Both the position numbers and the translations under genes were made by a program. Below, piece by piece: positions 1-8,792 of a DNA stretch of 64,000 bases (positions are counted from its first letter, which is position 1; each line of letters opens with the position of its first letter). The stretch is from Saccharopolyspora ipomoeae (GTDB lineage Bacteria > Actinomycetota > Actinomycetes > Mycobacteriales > Pseudonocardiaceae): positions 434,001 through 498,000 of the forward strand of contig NZ_JASAOF010000003.1 of assembly GCF_029952525.1 (NCBI RefSeq), written 5' to 3'. The notes under the pieces are model-generated. The model was not told where the DNA came from, did not search any database, and was given only the letters and a program-made list of their open reading frames with translations.

Positions 1-141
1 GGCGCGCGGGTTGGGCCCACCACCGCCGCTGATGGTCCCGTCATCGCCGGCCGCGTGAGCGAGGGGAGCCGTTGTCGCGGCGGCGATGCCGAAGGCGAGG
101 ACTACCCCGGCGAGTCTGCGTTTCCGTTGCGTCTTGACCAC
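1..141 (-). CDS. Secreted protein, N-terminal fragment
   Basis: The minus strand opens with a GTG at 139-141 preceded by AAGGGG with five bases of spacing, and reads 47 codons without a stop to the window edge. The peptide begins MVKTQRKRR, then a hydrophobic run (LAGVVLAFGIAAATTAPLA) and a signal-peptidase-like AHA-AG site, so it looks like a Sec signal peptide followed by a Gly-rich mature start. An upstream in-frame GTG at 154-156 has a poorer ribosome site. The rest lies outside the window, so the function cannot be told. It is divergent from the epimerase gene, with about 130 bases between them. Confidence 0.6.
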   Translation of the reverse strand, partial: MVKTQRKRRLAGVVLAFGIAAATTAPLAHAAGDDGTISGGGGPNPRA

Positions 142-274
142 TTCAACCCCTTCCACGTGAATGGTCCACATGCTCGCCTCTGGATCAGAGCACCCGACTC
201 CGCCTGTTGGGGCAATCCGATCTTCGGATTTCGCCGCTTTTCCCACGGTTTCCGCGACGGTTACGCTGCGACCC

Positions 275-724
275 ATGCGAGCGGAACTGAACGACCTGGT
301 CACGGCAATCGATCACGTGGGCATCGCGGTCCCCGACCTCGACGAGGCCATCGCGTTCCAGCGCGACACCTTCGGCCTGGAGGTGGCGCACTCCGAGGAG
401 AACGAGGAGCAGGGCGTCCGCGAAGCGATGCTGCGCGCCCCGGGCGATGTCACCGGTGCGACCCAGATCCAGCTGCTCGCACCGCTGCGCGAGGACTCCA
501 CGATCGCCAAGTTCCTCGACAAGAACGGCCCCGGCCTGCAGCAGCTGGCCTACCGGGTCACCGACGTCGAGGCCGCGATGGCCGCGCTGAAGGCCAAGGG
601 CCTGCGCCTCCTCTACGACGCACCCCGCCGCGGCACCGCGGACAGCCGCATCAACTTCGTCCACCCCAAGGACGCCGGCGGAGTTCTCGTCGAACTCGTC
701 GAACCGGCCGCCACCGGCCGCTGA
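275..724 (+). CDS. mce: Methylmalonyl-CoA epimerase
   Basis: A 149-residue protein of the glyoxalase/vicinal-oxygen-chelate fold that interconverts R- and S-methylmalonyl-CoA in propionyl-CoA metabolism. Two beta-alpha-beta-beta-beta modules are visible: DHVGIAVPDLDEAI (His14) to QIQLLAP (Gln66), then GLQQLAYRVTDVEAAM to VELVEP (Glu140). The GVREAML and SRINFVHPKD blocks are typical of the family. Three of the usual four metal ligands are present, but the position normally GLHH reads GLQQ. The ATG at 275 was chosen because the conserved domain begins 11 residues later; an in-frame ATG at 161 would add an unconserved leader. It is convergent with the penicillin acylase gene. Confidence 0.9.
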   Translation: MRAELNDLVTAIDHVGIAVPDLDEAIAFQRDTFGLEVAHSEENEEQGVREAMLRAPGDVTGATQIQLLAPLREDSTIAKFLDKNGPGLQQLAYRVTDVEAAMAALKAKGLRLLYDAPRRGTADSRINFVHPKDAGGVLVELVEPAATGR

Positions 725-738
725 TCTCCGAACGCGGA

Positions 739-763
739 CGGCGGGTCCGAAGAGGACCCGCCG
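739..763. terminator. Bidirectional hairpin terminator
   Basis: GGCGGGTCC (740-748) and GGACCCGCC (754-762) form a perfect stem around a five-base loop, extended by an outer C-G pair. It sits between the convergent ends of the epimerase gene and the penicillin acylase gene and could end both transcripts. There is no T-tract, as is common in actinobacteria. Confidence 0.7.
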
Positions 764-800
764 CCGTCACGTCTCCTCCCCGTCACGTCGTGAGCCCCAT

Positions 801-3182
801 CTACGCCGGGACGAGGAGGATTCGTCGTTCCGCGAGGCTTTCGACCGCGTCCCGGGTGTAGGCGAGTGGGAAGTAGGTTCCCTTGCGCCAGCGCTCGGCG
901 AGGTCCCGGTAGTGCGGGTCGGACGGGTTGCCGGATTGGCCCGGTGTGTTCACCGCGACCGAGCGGTCCCAGTCGCCGACGTCGAGGACCATCCGGAACG
1001 ACGGACCGTTGGTCTGGCGGAAATCCTTGACGCGGTATGCGGACTGGTTCACCGTCGCCGACGAACCGCCGCGCGGGAACGGGCCGACGTCGAAGCGGGC
1101 GCGCTGGAGCTCGCTGAAAGCGCCCGAGGCGGGGTGCGCGAAGTAGCTGTGGTGCAGTCGTCCCCACCGCCACGTGGTCTCGGCGTGGCCCAAGCGCTCG
1201 CGCACCTCGGCGTAGGCGGTGCGCAGGGTGTCCAGCAGCAGCCGGTCGCGGGCCGCGGCGTCGGGCAGCCAGCGTCCCGGCCTCTCCAGCTCGGCGAGCA
1301 TGACGAGGTCGTCGACGGCCTCGATGTGCGCGGCGGCCTTCGGGACCGCGGCGCGCGCGAAACCCGGCCCCAGGTGCTTGGACCTCCACACCTCGAACAG
1401 GGCCGCCGCCGCGGAATCCGCCCCCAGCACCGCGTCCCAGTCGCGCAGCAGCCGCAGCGCGCGGCGCAGATCCGCCTCGCCGCTGTCCACACCGGACAGC
1501 AGCGCCTGGATCCGGCGGGCGGGCAGCGACAACTGGTCGTTCTGCAGCAGTTCCGAGTCCCGGACCGCGTGCCGGCGCTGGCCGGAGAGGACCTCCACGA
1601 TCCGCTGGTGGCGGAACGGGTTGGTCCACTCGTAGCCGAGCCCCAGGTTCTGATGCCCGGCGGGCAGGTTGAACTGGTTGGCGGTCGCGATGAACCCCTC
1701 ATCCGGGTTGAGCACCCGCGGCAGGTCGTCGCCCGAGTGGAAACCGTCCCACTCGTAGCGACCGTCGCCGGGAACCGGCAGCAGCCCGTCGTAGCCGACG
1801 CGCTTGGGCGCCAGACCACCCGGGACCCAACCGATGTTTCCCGCCACGTCGGCGTAGACCTGGTTCTCGGTGGGCGCGCCCCAGTTGCGCATGGCGCGGG
1901 TGAACTCGGTGAAGTTCCGCGCCCGCATGTAGGCGATGCTGCCGAAGTAGGGCGACATGCCCGGTTCCAGCCACGCGGTGCGCACCGCGTAGGCGAGGTT
2001 GCGCTGCCGGTCGACGCGGATGACCGGACCGTGCCGGGTGAAGGCCAGTTCCACCTCGCGATCGGCTTCGCCGCGCACCCGGACCGGTTCGCGCAGCACC
2101 GTCATCGACTCCCAGCCCGAGCCGTAGCGGTAGCGGGTCGCGTCGGCCGGGTCGAGCTCGTAGACGTAGAGGTCCTCCTGATCCATCGGGAAGATCGTGA
2201 GCCCGAAGGCGATCGTGCCGTTGTGGCCGATGGAGATGCCGGGCAGCGCGGGCTCCCCCGCGCCGATCACGTCCAGCCCCGGCGCGGACAGGTGCGCGAT
2301 GTAGCGCAACGAAGGCGTCGAGTAGGCGCGGTGCGGGTCGTTGGCCAGCACGGGACGTCCGGTCGCGGTGCGCTCGCCGCCGACGACCCAGTTGTTGCTG
2401 CCCTCGCTGGTGGCGTCGCGGGGGACGCGGCGAACGGAACCTTCCCGGAACTCGACGTCCTGGGTGGCCAGTTCGAACACGTCCAGCACGTCGTCGGGCA
2501 ACGCGCAGGGGTCGAACCCGTCCGGGACGACGGTGCGGTGCTCGGGCTGCAGGCCCTGGCGGACGAGGTCGGCCTCCACGCCCGCCGCGCAGACCACGCG
2601 GGAGCGCTCGACCTCGCTCTCCAGGTTGCGGGTGAGACCGTGGCTGCGGATGCGCACCACATCGGCCGGTTCCCAGCGCGCGGGCCGGTAGCCGAGGACG
2701 CCGAACTCCTCGGGGATCCGCTCGGGGTGCTCGTCGAGCCAGTCGAGGAAGGCGTTGATGCCCCGGGTGAACCGGGTGGCGACGAGCCGGGCGTCGTCGG
2801 AGTAGCGCGCCCACTCGGCGTCCATGTCGCCGCGGTAGAGGAACAGCCTGGTCGCGCGGTCCTGCTCGACGTAGTCGGCGCCGAGCACCTCGGCGAGCCG
2901 GCCCAGGCCGCGCCGGCGCCACAGGTCGATCTGGAAGAGACGTTCCCTCGCCGCGTTGAAGCCCTGCGCGAGGAACAGGTCCTCCTCGCTGCGGGCGTAG
3001 AGGTGCGGAACGCCGTAGCGGTCCTCGATGAGCTCGACCGGCTCGGCCAGCCCGGTCACGGGGTAGGACGCCGGGTCGGGCGTCGCGTCACCGACCGAGG
3101 TCATCGCACCCGCCCCGGCGATGCCGAATCCGGTCGCGATGAGTCCTTGCCGACGGGAAAAGCGAACGCGCCCAATGCCCAC
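801..3182 (-). CDS. Penicillin acylase family N-terminal-nucleophile hydrolase, exported
   Basis: A 793-residue precursor of the penicillin/cephalosporin/acyl-homoserine-lactone acylase family, which hydrolyses amide side chains after autocatalytic cleavage. The N-terminus carries a twin-arginine-like SRRQGLI followed by a hydrophobic stretch, so Tat export is likely. The alpha-chain region runs to about residue 261. The predicted cleavage leaves Ser262 (EG-SNNWVVGG) as the beta-chain nucleophile, followed by the NDPH block. The GTG at 3182 has GGAGG five bases upstream. It follows the TetR gene by 73 bases on the same strand, so the regulator probably controls it. The substrate (beta-lactam, homoserine lactone or lipopeptide) cannot be decided from sequence. 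Confidence 0.88.
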   Translation of the reverse strand: MGIGRVRFSRRQGLIATGFGIAGAGAMTSVGDATPDPASYPVTGLAEPVELIEDRYGVPHLYARSEEDLFLAQGFNAARERLFQIDLWRRRGLGRLAEVLGADYVEQDRATRLFLYRGDMDAEWARYSDDARLVATRFTRGINAFLDWLDEHPERIPEEFGVLGYRPARWEPADVVRIRSHGLTRNLESEVERSRVVCAAGVEADLVRQGLQPEHRTVVPDGFDPCALPDDVLDVFELATQDVEFREGSVRRVPRDATSEGSNNWVVGGERTATGRPVLANDPHRAYSTPSLRYIAHLSAPGLDVIGAGEPALPGISIGHNGTIAFGLTIFPMDQEDLYVYELDPADATRYRYGSGWESMTVLREPVRVRGEADREVELAFTRHGPVIRVDRQRNLAYAVRTAWLEPGMSPYFGSIAYMRARNFTEFTRAMRNWGAPTENQVYADVAGNIGWVPGGLAPKRVGYDGLLPVPGDGRYEWDGFHSGDDLPRVLNPDEGFIATANQFNLPAGHQNLGLGYEWTNPFRHQRIVEVLSGQRRHAVRDSELLQNDQLSLPARRIQALLSGVDSGEADLRRALRLLRDWDAVLGADSAAAALFEVWRSKHLGPGFARAAVPKAAAHIEAVDDLVMLAELERPGRWLPDAAARDRLLLDTLRTAYAEVRERLGHAETTWRWGRLHHSYFAHPASGAFSELQRARFDVGPFPRGGSSATVNQSAYRVKDFRQTNGPSFRMVLDVGDWDRSVAVNTPGQSGNPSDPHYRDLAERWRKGTYFPLAYTRDAVESLAERRILLVPA

Positions 3183-3255
3183 CCCAACCTCCCGCAGTGA
3201 TCACCTGCCGGAATGTCTAGTGCCGCGAACGTCCGGCCACAAGGGCGAGACCGCG

Positions 3256-3888
3256 TCAGGCGGGCTCGACCGCAGCGCCGAGTTCGAGGGCCTTGGCGAT
3301 GAACCCGATCTCGCGGTCCAGCTCGTCGTCCTCGGTGCGGTGGCGGGCGACCGAGTGCCGGTGGTTGATCACCCGGGCGAGCAGCATGGCGGCCGCCTCG
3401 ATGTCGCAGCCCGCCAGCCCGCGCGGCATGGCCAGCTCGATGACCCGGCGGATCTGCTCGACGACGACGCCGAAGCGCTGCTGCATGGCTCGGCGCACCG
3501 CGTCGTGGGTGTCGGCTTCCCGCCACAGCAGGTGGCTGAGCAGCATCGACGACTCCAGGCGGGCGTCGAGCTCGCTCACCAGCCGCCGGAGGCTGCCCGC
3601 GACGTCGCCGCGCACGACGAGGGCGTCGGACTCCACCTCTTCGTCGGGCAGCCGTTCCACGAGCGCGGCCAGCAGGTCCTGCTTGCGGCGGAAGTAGTAG
3701 TGGATGAGTCCCTTGGGGACCTCGGCGCGCTCGGCGATGCGGGAGGTCGGGGTCGCGTTGAAACCGTGCTCGGCGAACAGCTCACCGGCCGCGGTGAGGA
3801 TGCGCTCGCGGGTGCTCGCACCGCGATCGTCGTCGGGGTCCGAAGTGGACGGGCGTCGACGGGCTCGTTCGCCCACCTCGTTCGACAT
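3256..3888 (-). CDS. TetR family transcriptional regulator
   Basis: A 210-residue regulator. After a charged N-terminal 24 residues comes the TetR helix-turn-helix: TRERILTAAGELFAEHGFNAT, then IAERAEVPKGLIHYYFRRKQDLL. The C-terminal two thirds is an unconserved helical ligand domain. GGAGG lies 10 bases before the ATG at 3886-3888. The gene runs directly into the penicillin acylase gene, which is its most likely target. The ligand is unknown. Confidence 0.9.
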   Translation of the reverse strand: MSNEVGERARRRPSTSDPDDDRGASTRERILTAAGELFAEHGFNATPTSRIAERAEVPKGLIHYYFRRKQDLLAALVERLPDEEVESDALVVRGDVAGSLRRLVSELDARLESSMLLSHLLWREADTHDAVRRAMQQRFGVVVEQIRRVIELAMPRGLAGCDIEAAAMLLARVINHRHSVARHRTEDDELDREIGFIAKALELGAAVEPA

Positions 3889-4043
3889 GTGCGCCCGACC
3901 TCCTCCTGGCGGGTTGAACGCGAAAGCGCGGCCCGGAGGTTACCGCCGGGCCGCGCGATTGTCGCAACCGTGCACTTCCTGCTCGTCACCGCTTCGCACC
4001 CGCGCCGAACGCTTCGCGGGAAGGAGCGGTGCGGTGGTGGGGA

Positions 4044-4427
4044 TCAGTGCTGCCCCGCGATTCCGCGGTGGCTCGCATTGGCTTCGGGTAGTGCCGCCGC
4101 ACCGGCGATCACGGCCAGCACGCCGACGATCCACGAGGTCCACGACGCCGCCATCATCTCGGTGTAGCCGAGGACCCACGGGGAGATGAACAGCAGGACG
4201 CCGAGCAGCATGTGGCTGTACTCGCTGGTCATCGATCCCGGCATCGCCAGCGACCACACGCTCGCGATGAGCAGCAGCGCGCCCAGCACGATCATCGCCG
4301 ACATCGCGGAACCGTTCGTCGACGTCCACATGGTGGCGAGGATGAGGTAGGCGCCGAGAACGACCCCGGCCCAGTCCTGCCAGCGAACCCACGGCTTCGA
4401 AGCCGAAGCGCTCGACCTGTCGGCCAC
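4044..4427 (-). CDS. SPW repeat membrane protein
   Basis: A 127-residue integral membrane protein with four predicted helices. It carries the SPW-family pattern: WQDWAGVVLGAYLI, a Trp-rich helix pair, then LLFISPWVLGY with the eponymous Ser-Pro-Trp. The role of this family is unknown. The GTG at 4427 is preferred because GGAGG lies eight bases upstream; longer in-frame starts lack a ribosome site. It is monocistronic and divergent from the coiled-coil gene. Confidence 0.8.
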   Translation of the reverse strand: MADRSSASASKPWVRWQDWAGVVLGAYLILATMWTSTNGSAMSAMIVLGALLLIASVWSLAMPGSMTSEYSHMLLGVLLFISPWVLGYTEMMAASWTSWIVGVLAVIAGAAALPEANASHRGIAGQH

Positions 4428-4603
4428 GTCGATCACCTCCGTTATGTCCGAGTTGACCAGTCCATGTTCACTCTTGGTTGGCCAGCCGGTCAATAGCGGG
4501 TTTTTCGCGGGTCGCGACCCCGACCACCCGAGGTGAGGAAAATCCTCCCGAGACCCAGCCGCACCTCCCACAACAACGTCGGCTACCAGGTAGCTTGGTT
4601 GTC

Positions 4604-6160
4604 ATGGGCCTTGCCGACGACCGCGATTTGCTGCCACTGGGATCGGGCTTCGATCTCGCTCGCAAGAACGGCTACGACCGCGCCCAGGTCGACGAGCACC
4701 TCGAGCGCCTGGACGCCGACATCCGCATCCTCACCTCCGACCGGGATGCCGCGGTGTCGCAGGCCGGCGACCTCTCCAAGCAGCTCGAAGCGGCCCGCTC
4801 GGAGATCGAGAGCCTGCGCGGTCAGGTCGATCGGCTGGCCAAGCCGCCGACAACCCTCGAAGGCCTCAGCGAGCGGCTGCAGCGGATGCTGCGCCTGGCC
4901 CAGGACGAGGCCGCCGACATCCGCTCCCGCGCCGAAGGCGACGCCGCCCAGATCCGCGCCCGCTCCGAAGCCGAGGCCGTCAACCTGCGCACCCGCTACG
5001 AGCGGCTGATCAGCGAGGTCGACAACCGGCGCAGCGAGATGGAGACCGAGCACCGGTCGCTGATGGAAGGCGCCAAGGCCGAGGCCGAACGCATCACCCG
5101 CGAAGCCGAGGAGAACCGCAAGCGCGCCGACCAGGAGTCCGAAGCCCACCGCACCCAGGTGGAGGAGGACTTCGAGATCGCGATGTCGGCCCGCCGCACC
5201 GAGTCCATGCGGGCCCTCGCCGAGCAGGAAGCCACCAGCAAGTCCGAGGCCGAACGCCGCGTCCGCGAGGCCACCGAGGAGGCCAACCGCAGGCTGCGCG
5301 AAGGCACCAACGAGGCCCACCGCCGCGTCCAGGAAGCCACCGACCAGGCGACCACGCTGGTCAGCGACGCCACCGCCAAGGCCGAGAAGCTCGAGAAGGA
5401 CTCCACCGAGGCCGCCGAGAAGCTCGAGCGCGAATCGACCGAGGCCGCCCACGCGCGCGAGGCCTCCAGCAAGGAAGCAGCGCAGCGCCGCATCCAGGAG
5501 GCCAAGCAGGAAGCCGAGCGCCTCGTCGGCGACGCCACCGAGAAGTCCGAGCGGATGATCCGCGAGTGCACCGAGGAAGCCACCCGGCGCATCGACGTCG
5601 CCACCCGCGAGGCCAAGCGCCTGGTCGCCGCCACCCGCGCCGACGCGCAGCGCAGGCTCGGCGCCACCACCGAGGAGGTGCAGCGCAGGCTCGCCCAGGC
5701 CGACGAGCACGTCCACTCGCTCACCCAGCTCCGCGACACCGTCGCCAAGAAGCTCCGCGACGCCGCGGAACTGCTCGGCCAGACCACGCCGCTGCTGGAA
5801 CGCCTCGACCTCGAGGACGCCGAGGAGGAGAAGCTCCGCAAGGCCGCGGTGGAAGCCCGCGAACAGGCCCGCAAGGACGCCGAGGAGGCCATCGCCCGCG
5901 ACGGACGCGAAACCGGCGAGGTCCACGACGCCCCCAGCGCGCCCGAGCAGACCGTCACCGAATCGGGCCTGCCCAAGCGCACGCCGGGTCAGGGCGGTTC
6001 ACCGCGACCGTCGGTCGACCAGTCCACCGACAAGATCCAGCGCAAGCAGCTCTCCGCGGACGAACCGACCCGCCGCATCCAGCTCCCGGTGCCCGGCGAG
6101 CAGCAGTCCGAGCAGCACTCGCAGGACTCGGACCGGGTGAACGCCAACCAGCAGAGCTGA
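4604..6160 (+). CDS. DivIVA/FilP-like long coiled-coil cytoskeletal protein
   Basis: A 518-residue cytoplasmic protein. Residues 8-35 hold a DivIVA-type start (FDLARKNGYDRAQVDEHLERL). Residues 40 to about 440 are an almost unbroken coiled coil built of heptads rich in Glu, Ala, Lys and Arg, with repeated phrases such as EATEEA and EAKQEAERLV. The last 75 residues are disordered and polar, and include two Thr-x-x-Ile-Gln motifs (Thr475, Thr489). Relatives in actinobacteria (Wag31/DivIVA, Scy, FilP, often misnamed cellulose-binding protein) organise polar growth or the cytoskeleton. ATG 4604 was chosen because the conserved domain starts there. It is not the canonical DivIVA, which is shorter and lies in the division cluster. 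Confidence 0.8.
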   Translation: MGLADDRDLLPLGSGFDLARKNGYDRAQVDEHLERLDADIRILTSDRDAAVSQAGDLSKQLEAARSEIESLRGQVDRLAKPPTTLEGLSERLQRMLRLAQDEAADIRSRAEGDAAQIRARSEAEAVNLRTRYERLISEVDNRRSEMETEHRSLMEGAKAEAERITREAEENRKRADQESEAHRTQVEEDFEIAMSARRTESMRALAEQEATSKSEAERRVREATEEANRRLREGTNEAHRRVQEATDQATTLVSDATAKAEKLEKDSTEAAEKLERESTEAAHAREASSKEAAQRRIQEAKQEAERLVGDATEKSERMIRECTEEATRRIDVATREAKRLVAATRADAQRRLGATTEEVQRRLAQADEHVHSLTQLRDTVAKKLRDAAELLGQTTPLLERLDLEDAEEEKLRKAAVEAREQARKDAEEAIARDGRETGEVHDAPSAPEQTVTESGLPKRTPGQGGSPRPSVDQSTDKIQRKQLSADEPTRRIQLPVPGEQQSEQHSQDSDRVNANQQS

Positions 6161-6264
6161 TCGCGTTACCACTGGTCAGGTGACCGCGCGTCATCGTTCC
6201 GGAGCAGCGCTCTCTCTATGGGCGAGGTCGGCCGTGAGCCGGCGCCCCAGGAGAGGACCAATCG

Positions 6265-6438
6265 ATGGCGGACAACGACCCCGGAAGTGACACCACCGGC
6301 ACCCGGTCGCGTGGACAGCGCGACTCGGGCCGGTACTTCATGTTGCCCAGCGAGACCGCGGAGCGGTTCCGGCGCGAGGAGCGCCAGCCGGAAACCACCC
6401 AGCACGCGAAGGACGACGAACGCGGCCGCGATGACTAG
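6265..6438 (+). CDS. Small hydrophilic protein, 57 residues, unknown
   Basis: ATG at 6265 follows AGGAGAGG with suitable spacing, and the frame ends with TAG at 6436-6438. The product is strongly polar with a single conserved-looking core, GRYFMLPSETAERFRREE. It is convergent with the hydrolase gene, three bases from its stop. It is too small for a family call, but the ribosome site and codon third-position GC support a real gene. Confidence 0.55.
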   Translation: MADNDPGSDTTGTRSRGQRDSGRYFMLPSETAERFRREERQPETTQHAKDDERGRDD

Positions 6439-6441
6439 CGC

Positions 6442-7269
6442 TCACACGTCGATGCTCGCCAACCACGGCAGCAGCACCTGAGCCAGAGCGTCCGGTGCCT
6501 CCAGCGACGGCAGGTGCCCCACCCCGGACAGCTCGACCAGCTCGCCGTTCGGCAACGCATCGACCATCTCCCGAGCCGCCTCCGGCGGGGTGATGGTGTC
6601 CTCGGAACCGACGACGACCATCGCCGGCCCGTCGAACCCGCGCAGCGCGGCGAGGCTGTCAGGCCGAGACGCCATCGCGCGCTGCGCCCAAGCCACCCCG
6701 TCGGCGGGCTGCGCCTCGATCAGCGCCCGGAGCTCCTCCACGACCTCCGGGCGCCGCTGGCGCGTGCTCGCACCCAGCAGGTTCGGCAGCATGCTCTCGG
6801 CCAACCACCCGGAAATGCCCTCCTGCTCGGCACGTGCGGCCACGTTGAGCCGATTGGCCCGCTGCCCCTCGGTGTCGGCGGGCGCCTTGGTGTCCACCAG
6901 CAGCAGCCCCGCGACCCGCTGCGGCGCGGCGCGCAGCACCGCCGAGGCCACGTACCCGCCCATCGAGCAGCCGCCCAGCACCACCCGCGGCAACTCCAAC
7001 CGGTCGAGCAGCTCCACCACGTCCGCGGCGGCCACGTCGATACCGGGACGGTCGACGATCAGCGAGGCCGACCGCTCGTCGACCATGCCGCGCGCCGACA
7101 ACCCGTCCAGCGCGCTCTCCCCCAACCCCCGCTGATCGGGCGCGATGATCCGAACCTGCTCCTCCAACCGCCCGCGCAGCGGATCCCACATGCGCGCGTC
7201 GACGGGGAAGGCGTGCAGCAGCACGACGGGCGTTCCGGCTCCGGATTCGATGTAGTGCACGGGAACCAT
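6442..7269 (-). CDS. Alpha/beta hydrolase
   Basis: A 275-residue cytoplasmic alpha/beta hydrolase. It has the oxyanion strand VVLLHAFPVDARMW, nucleophile elbow GGCSMGG, the acid in VVVGSEDTITPP and the catalytic His in SGVGHLPSLE. The lid between residues 130 and 200 is unconserved, so the substrate (ester, lactone or peptide) is unknown. It is convergent with the small gene at 6265 and divergent from the acetyltransferase at 7410. Confidence 0.85.
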   Translation of the reverse strand: MVPVHYIESGAGTPVVLLHAFPVDARMWDPLRGRLEEQVRIIAPDQRGLGESALDGLSARGMVDERSASLIVDRPGIDVAAADVVELLDRLELPRVVLGGCSMGGYVASAVLRAAPQRVAGLLLVDTKAPADTEGQRANRLNVAARAEQEGISGWLAESMLPNLLGASTRQRRPEVVEELRALIEAQPADGVAWAQRAMASRPDSLAALRGFDGPAMVVVGSEDTITPPEAAREMVDALPNGELVELSGVGHLPSLEAPDALAQVLLPWLASIDV

Positions 7270-7334
7270 CCTGCCGGACGGCCCCCACCTCGGACACCCA
7301 CCGAGCCGCGCCGACGTGGGGCCGCGCCGAGCAT

Positions 7335-7350
7335 GGGAACCTTCCTGTCA
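7335..7350 (+). repeat. Dispersed 16-bp element, single copy
   Basis: Exact consensus GGGAACCTTCCTGTCA, preceded by GAGCAT and followed by CTTTC. It lies in the intergenic space between the divergent hydrolase and acetyltransferase genes, so it cannot be a terminator for either. Confidence 0.8.
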
Positions 7351-7409
7351 CTTTCACGCCTGCGGCAACCCGGAAAATCGGCTGCAGGGCGACCATCACG
7401 CCCACTAGC

Positions 7410-7946
7410 GTGCGGAAGGTGTCCGTCCCCTCGGAGATCCGCACCCGCCGGCTGCTGCTGCGACGTCCGCTGCCCGCAGACACCGAACCGTTCGTCGAGG
7501 TGCACACCAGCCCCGACACGCACGTCTTCCCCGGGGTCGCACCGCGCGACCGAGCCCAGTCGCTGCGGTTGCTGGACGGCATCCAGAGCGACTGGGACGC
7601 CCGCGGCGTCGGCTACTGGACGGTGCTGTCGGTGACTTCCGGCGACGTGCTGGGCTTCGGTGGCCTGCGGGAATGCGTCGACGACGCCGAGGACGTGCTC
7701 AACCTGTACTTCCGGTTCCTGCCCGCGGCTTGGGGGCGCGGCTACGCGCCGGAGATGGGCCACGCGGCGCTGCGGTGGGCGCACCGCAACCGCCCCGGGC
7801 TGCCCGTCGTCATCGCCACGTCCGTTCGCAACGCCCCGGCGATCCGGGTCGCCGACAAGCTCGGCTTCGGACGAGTCCGGGAACGCCTCCACGAAGGCGT
7901 CCCCGAAGTCCTCTACCGGTGGTCGGTTCCCGAGCCTCTGAGGTGA
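7410..7946 (+). CDS. GNAT acetyltransferase, RimJ/RimL-like
   Basis: A 178-residue GCN5-related N-acetyltransferase. The N-terminal TRRLLLRRPLPADTEPF strand is the RimJ-type signature. The acetyl-CoA loop region is FRFLPAAWGRGYAPEM, and the C-terminal motif is NAPAIRVADKLGF. It probably acetylates a protein N-terminus or a small amine. The start may be GTG 7410 or GTG 7419; neither has a strong ribosome site. A 16-bp repeat copy begins three bases after the stop codon. Confidence 0.85.
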   Translation: MRKVSVPSEIRTRRLLLRRPLPADTEPFVEVHTSPDTHVFPGVAPRDRAQSLRLLDGIQSDWDARGVGYWTVLSVTSGDVLGFGGLRECVDDAEDVLNLYFRFLPAAWGRGYAPEMGHAALRWAHRNRPGLPVVIATSVRNAPAIRVADKLGFGRVRERLHEGVPEVLYRWSVPEPLR

Positions 7947-7949
7947 GAT

Positions 7950-7965
7950 GGGAGCCTTCCTGCCA
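7950..7965 (+). repeat. Dispersed 16-bp element, single copy
   Basis: GGGAGCCTTCCTGCCA, two differences from consensus. It starts just after the acetyltransferase stop codon and fills half of the 33-base convergent gap to the next hydrolase. Confidence 0.7.
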
Positions 7966-7979
7966 CCCCACCGCCTGGT

Positions 7980-8729
7980 TCAGGAGTTGACGATGGTGAC
8001 CTGTCGGGTCTCCGACGGACCGTCCCAAGTGCGGGGCAGCGGGGTGTCGACGTCGGGCGCGACGGCCTGCACGATGGCGTCCAGCGCGGCCTCCGCCTTG
8101 CCGACCCACAGGTGCTTGGTGTCGGTGAAGCCGGTGACCTCCGCCTGGGGGATGAGGGAGAAGCGCTCGCGGGCCTCCTCCGGCCGCAGGTAGTCGTCGA
8201 ACTCCGGGATCAGGGCGTGCACCGGTTTGCCCGAATCACCCCAGGCGCGCAGGTGGTCCTCGGTGCTCCAGCGCAGCGGCGGCGAGATCAGCACCGCGCC
8301 CTCCACCAGCGGATCCAGGCCGTGCACCAGGGTCAGGTCGGTGCCGAAGGACCAGCCGACCAGCCACACGTTCGGCAGGTCGTGGAACTCCGCGTACTCC
8401 AGGGCGGCCGCCACGTCGAAGCGCTCCGAGTCGCCGTTGTCGAAACTGCCCTGGCTGCGTCCGGCCTCGCTGGCGGTGCCGCGGGTGTTGAAGCGCAGCA
8501 CCGCGATGTCGGCCAGAGCCGGAAGCCGGAACGCGGCCTTGCGGTAGATGTGCGAGTCCATCATGCCGCCGTGGGTGGGCAGCGGGTGCAGGCAGACCAG
8601 CGTGGCCCGCGGCTGCCCGGACTCGGGAAGGGCCAGCTCACCGATCAGTTCCAGCCCGTCAGCGGTGTGCAGGGTGATCTGCTCGCGACGGGCGGGCAGC
8701 ATCGTGTTGGCGCGGATCTCGGTGCTCAT
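7980..8729 (-). CDS. Alpha/beta hydrolase
   Basis: A 249-residue alpha/beta hydrolase resembling the short dienelactone-hydrolase/serine-aminopeptidase group: LVCLHPLPTHGG, a FNTRGTASEAG loop, nucleophile WSFG, acid region PEFDDYLRPEEA and C-terminal KHLWVG His. ATG 8729 was preferred to the in-frame ATG 18 bases upstream because conservation starts there. It is last in a probable operon with the lipoprotein and zinc-motif genes. Its substrate is not evident. Confidence 0.8.
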   Translation of the reverse strand: MSTEIRANTMLPARREQITLHTADGLELIGELALPESGQPRATLVCLHPLPTHGGMMDSHIYRKAAFRLPALADIAVLRFNTRGTASEAGRSQGSFDNGDSERFDVAAALEYAEFHDLPNVWLVGWSFGTDLTLVHGLDPLVEGAVLISPPLRWSTEDHLRAWGDSGKPVHALIPEFDDYLRPEEARERFSLIPQAEVTGFTDTKHLWVGKAEAALDAIVQAVAPDVDTPLPRTWDGPSETRQVTIVNS

Positions 8730-8792
8730 CGAACCTGATCCTGCCACGAACGGGTGGCATGCTCGTGGTGACCTGCTCTGCTGTGGTGCGGA

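Noticed and set aside
912..3200. Long open frames antisense to real genes (912-3200, 4583-5926, 12766-14598, 14739-16490, 44234-46870, 47096-48778, 62408-64000)
   Set aside because: Their products are low-complexity and Arg/Gly/His-rich, without domains, and mirror well-conserved genes on the other strand; they follow from high GC at third codon positions.
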